From the NCBI GenBank assembly GCA_019637225.1, contig JAHBWC010000018.1, positions 1-64,000 of the forward strand: a DNA stretch of 64,000 nucleotides, written 5' to 3'. Source of the DNA: Labilithrix sp. (GTDB lineage: Bacteria > Myxococcota_A > Polyangia > Polyangiales > Polyangiaceae). Below are positions 63,405 through 64,000 of the stretch, piece by piece (positions within the stretch are counted from its first letter, which is position 1; every line of letters begins with the position of its first letter). Both the position numbers and the translations under genes were made by a program. Below the pieces are notes generated by a model. That model had not been told where the DNA came from. It did no database searches and saw only the letters and a list, made by a program, of their open reading frames with translations.

Positions 63405-64000
63405 TGACCGAGTCGAGGTCGAACATGCCGGCGCGGATGGTCGAGACGCTGCTGCCCTTGGCGGCGGCCGCGACGCTCGCGAAGCCGGCCTTGAGGTAGC
63501 GCTCGCGCTTCACCCAGAACGTGCTGCGGACGTCGGCGCGGACGGTCATCCCGACCTCGAGGTTGTCACGCGGCACGAGCGAGAGCAGCGGGAACGTCGC
63601 GGTGTGCTCGTCGTAGAGCGGTCCGTTGATGCGGTCGGCCTCCTCGCGCAGCGCGTCGAAGAGCCGGGCGGCGGCCTTCGCGCGATCGTGGCTCGTCGAC
63701 TCGACGACGGCGCTCTCGTACGCGCGGGCGGCGTTGCCGTCGACGCTGAAGCGGACGCCGAGCGGGTAGGAGACGAAGCGCTTGCCCTGGAGCGTGACGG
63801 GCACGAGGCGCTCGGCGTCGGCGATGAGGCGGTAGCTCTTGGCGCGGGCCTCGAACACGCCCGCCATCTTCTCGATGTCGCGGCCCCACTTGGCGTCGAC
63901 GGCCTGACGGACCGCGTCCTTGTCCATGTCCGCGCCGATCTTGCGGCGGTCCGCGTACACGGCGGTGAGGTACTCGCGGAGCGCGTTCGCGTAGTCGGCC
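63391..64000 (-). CDS. Unknown protein, C-terminal part only (runs off the right edge)
   Basis: At least 202 residues are visible; the frame is open through the window edge (ADYANALREYL...), so the start lies outside. The visible part begins with a charged helix (DRRKIGADMDKDAVRQAV), followed by AKSYRLIADAERLVPVTLQG, a beta-rich block (FVSYPLGVRFSVDG) and a Lys/Ala end. There is no membrane helix or named family. It may be a secreted or lipid-anchored protein, but that depends on the missing N-terminus. Confidence 0.6.
   Translation of the reverse strand, partial: ADYANALREYLTAVYADRRKIGADMDKDAVRQAVDAKWGRDIEKMAGVFEARAKSYRLIADAERLVPVTLQGKRFVSYPLGVRFSVDGNAARAYESAVVESTSHDRAKAAARLFDALREEADRINGPLYDEHTATFPLLSLVPRDNLEVGMTVRADVRSTFWVKRERYLKAGFASVAAAAKGSSVSTIRAGMFDLDSVINAN

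Noticed and set aside
1-64000. tRNA, rRNA, CRISPR or transposable elements
   Set aside because: No cloverleaf, rRNA-like stretch, regularly spaced repeat array, or transposase/integrase motif was found by eye on either strand.

Overview
GC-rich (about 70%) chromosomal DNA, densely coded on both strands with short gaps. The gene content suggests a large-genome Myxococcota bacterium (formerly delta-proteobacteria), perhaps a Polyangiales relative. The signs are many lipoproteins with Ala/Gly/Ser lipoboxes, Cys-rich secreted proteins, a transmembrane Ser/Thr kinase with a zinc ribbon, a DUF1592/DUF1588-like + DUF1501 pair, an MBL + cyclic-nucleotide-binding phosphodiesterase and a PilZ protein. 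This placement is inferred from gene content; there is no rRNA in the window. I saw no tRNA, CRISPR array, insertion sequence or phage module.

Layout. 1-5.2 kb: the end of a subtilisin-like protease running into an Hsp70-like gene on the opposite strand, then a cyclic-nucleotide phosphodiesterase. 5.2-10.3 kb: a small cytochrome c lipoprotein, a small lipoprotein, and a two-gene unit of a di-haem-motif lipoprotein and a Tat-exported DUF1501 protein. 10.4-16.5 kb: a minus-strand run (GT-C membrane glycosyltransferase, SMP-30/gluconolactonase-like lipoprotein, UDP-glucose dehydrogenase, UDP-glucuronate epimerase, DHH phosphoesterase) that looks like sugar-nucleotide and envelope-glycan work. 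16.6-23.3 kb: an M29-like protein, an SDR reductase, an unknown two-helix membrane protein, a pseudouridine synthase-methyltransferase fusion and a lipoprotein built from two six-cysteine modules. 23.5-35.3 kb: a UbiA/CruF-like pair (possible carotenoid tailoring), an amino-acid permease, a membrane/periplasmic pair, a PHB-depolymerase-like esterase, a PQQ-type propeller protein and a second GT-C enzyme.

35.3-44.4 kb is the most unusual part: a tightly packed minus-strand cluster with SrfB-like (actin/Hsp70-fold ATPase) and SrfC-like (P-loop GTPase) proteins, a membrane-anchored protein whose architecture recalls SrfA, a small unknown protein, a Sel1/TPR-like membrane protein and a PilZ protein. 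A sigma-70-family protein carrying its own transmembrane helix is divergently transcribed from it. This resembles the poorly understood srfABC 'virulence' locus of enterobacteria in an organism where it is unexpected.

44.5-64 kb: the membrane sigma factor, a Cys-rich/C2-like lipoprotein, the conserved rpsO-pnp pair with a clear sigma-70 promoter and intergenic hairpin, a Ser/Thr kinase translationally coupled to a zinc-ribbon protein and followed by a PQQ-type sugar dehydrogenase-cytochrome c fusion. Then come a three-gene envelope operon (5'-nucleotidase-like phosphoesterase with a Cys-rich insertion, lipoprotein, outer-membrane barrel), an alpha/beta hydrolase and an incomplete unknown gene at the right edge. 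Several convergent pairs end in strong GC-rich hairpins without U-tracts.
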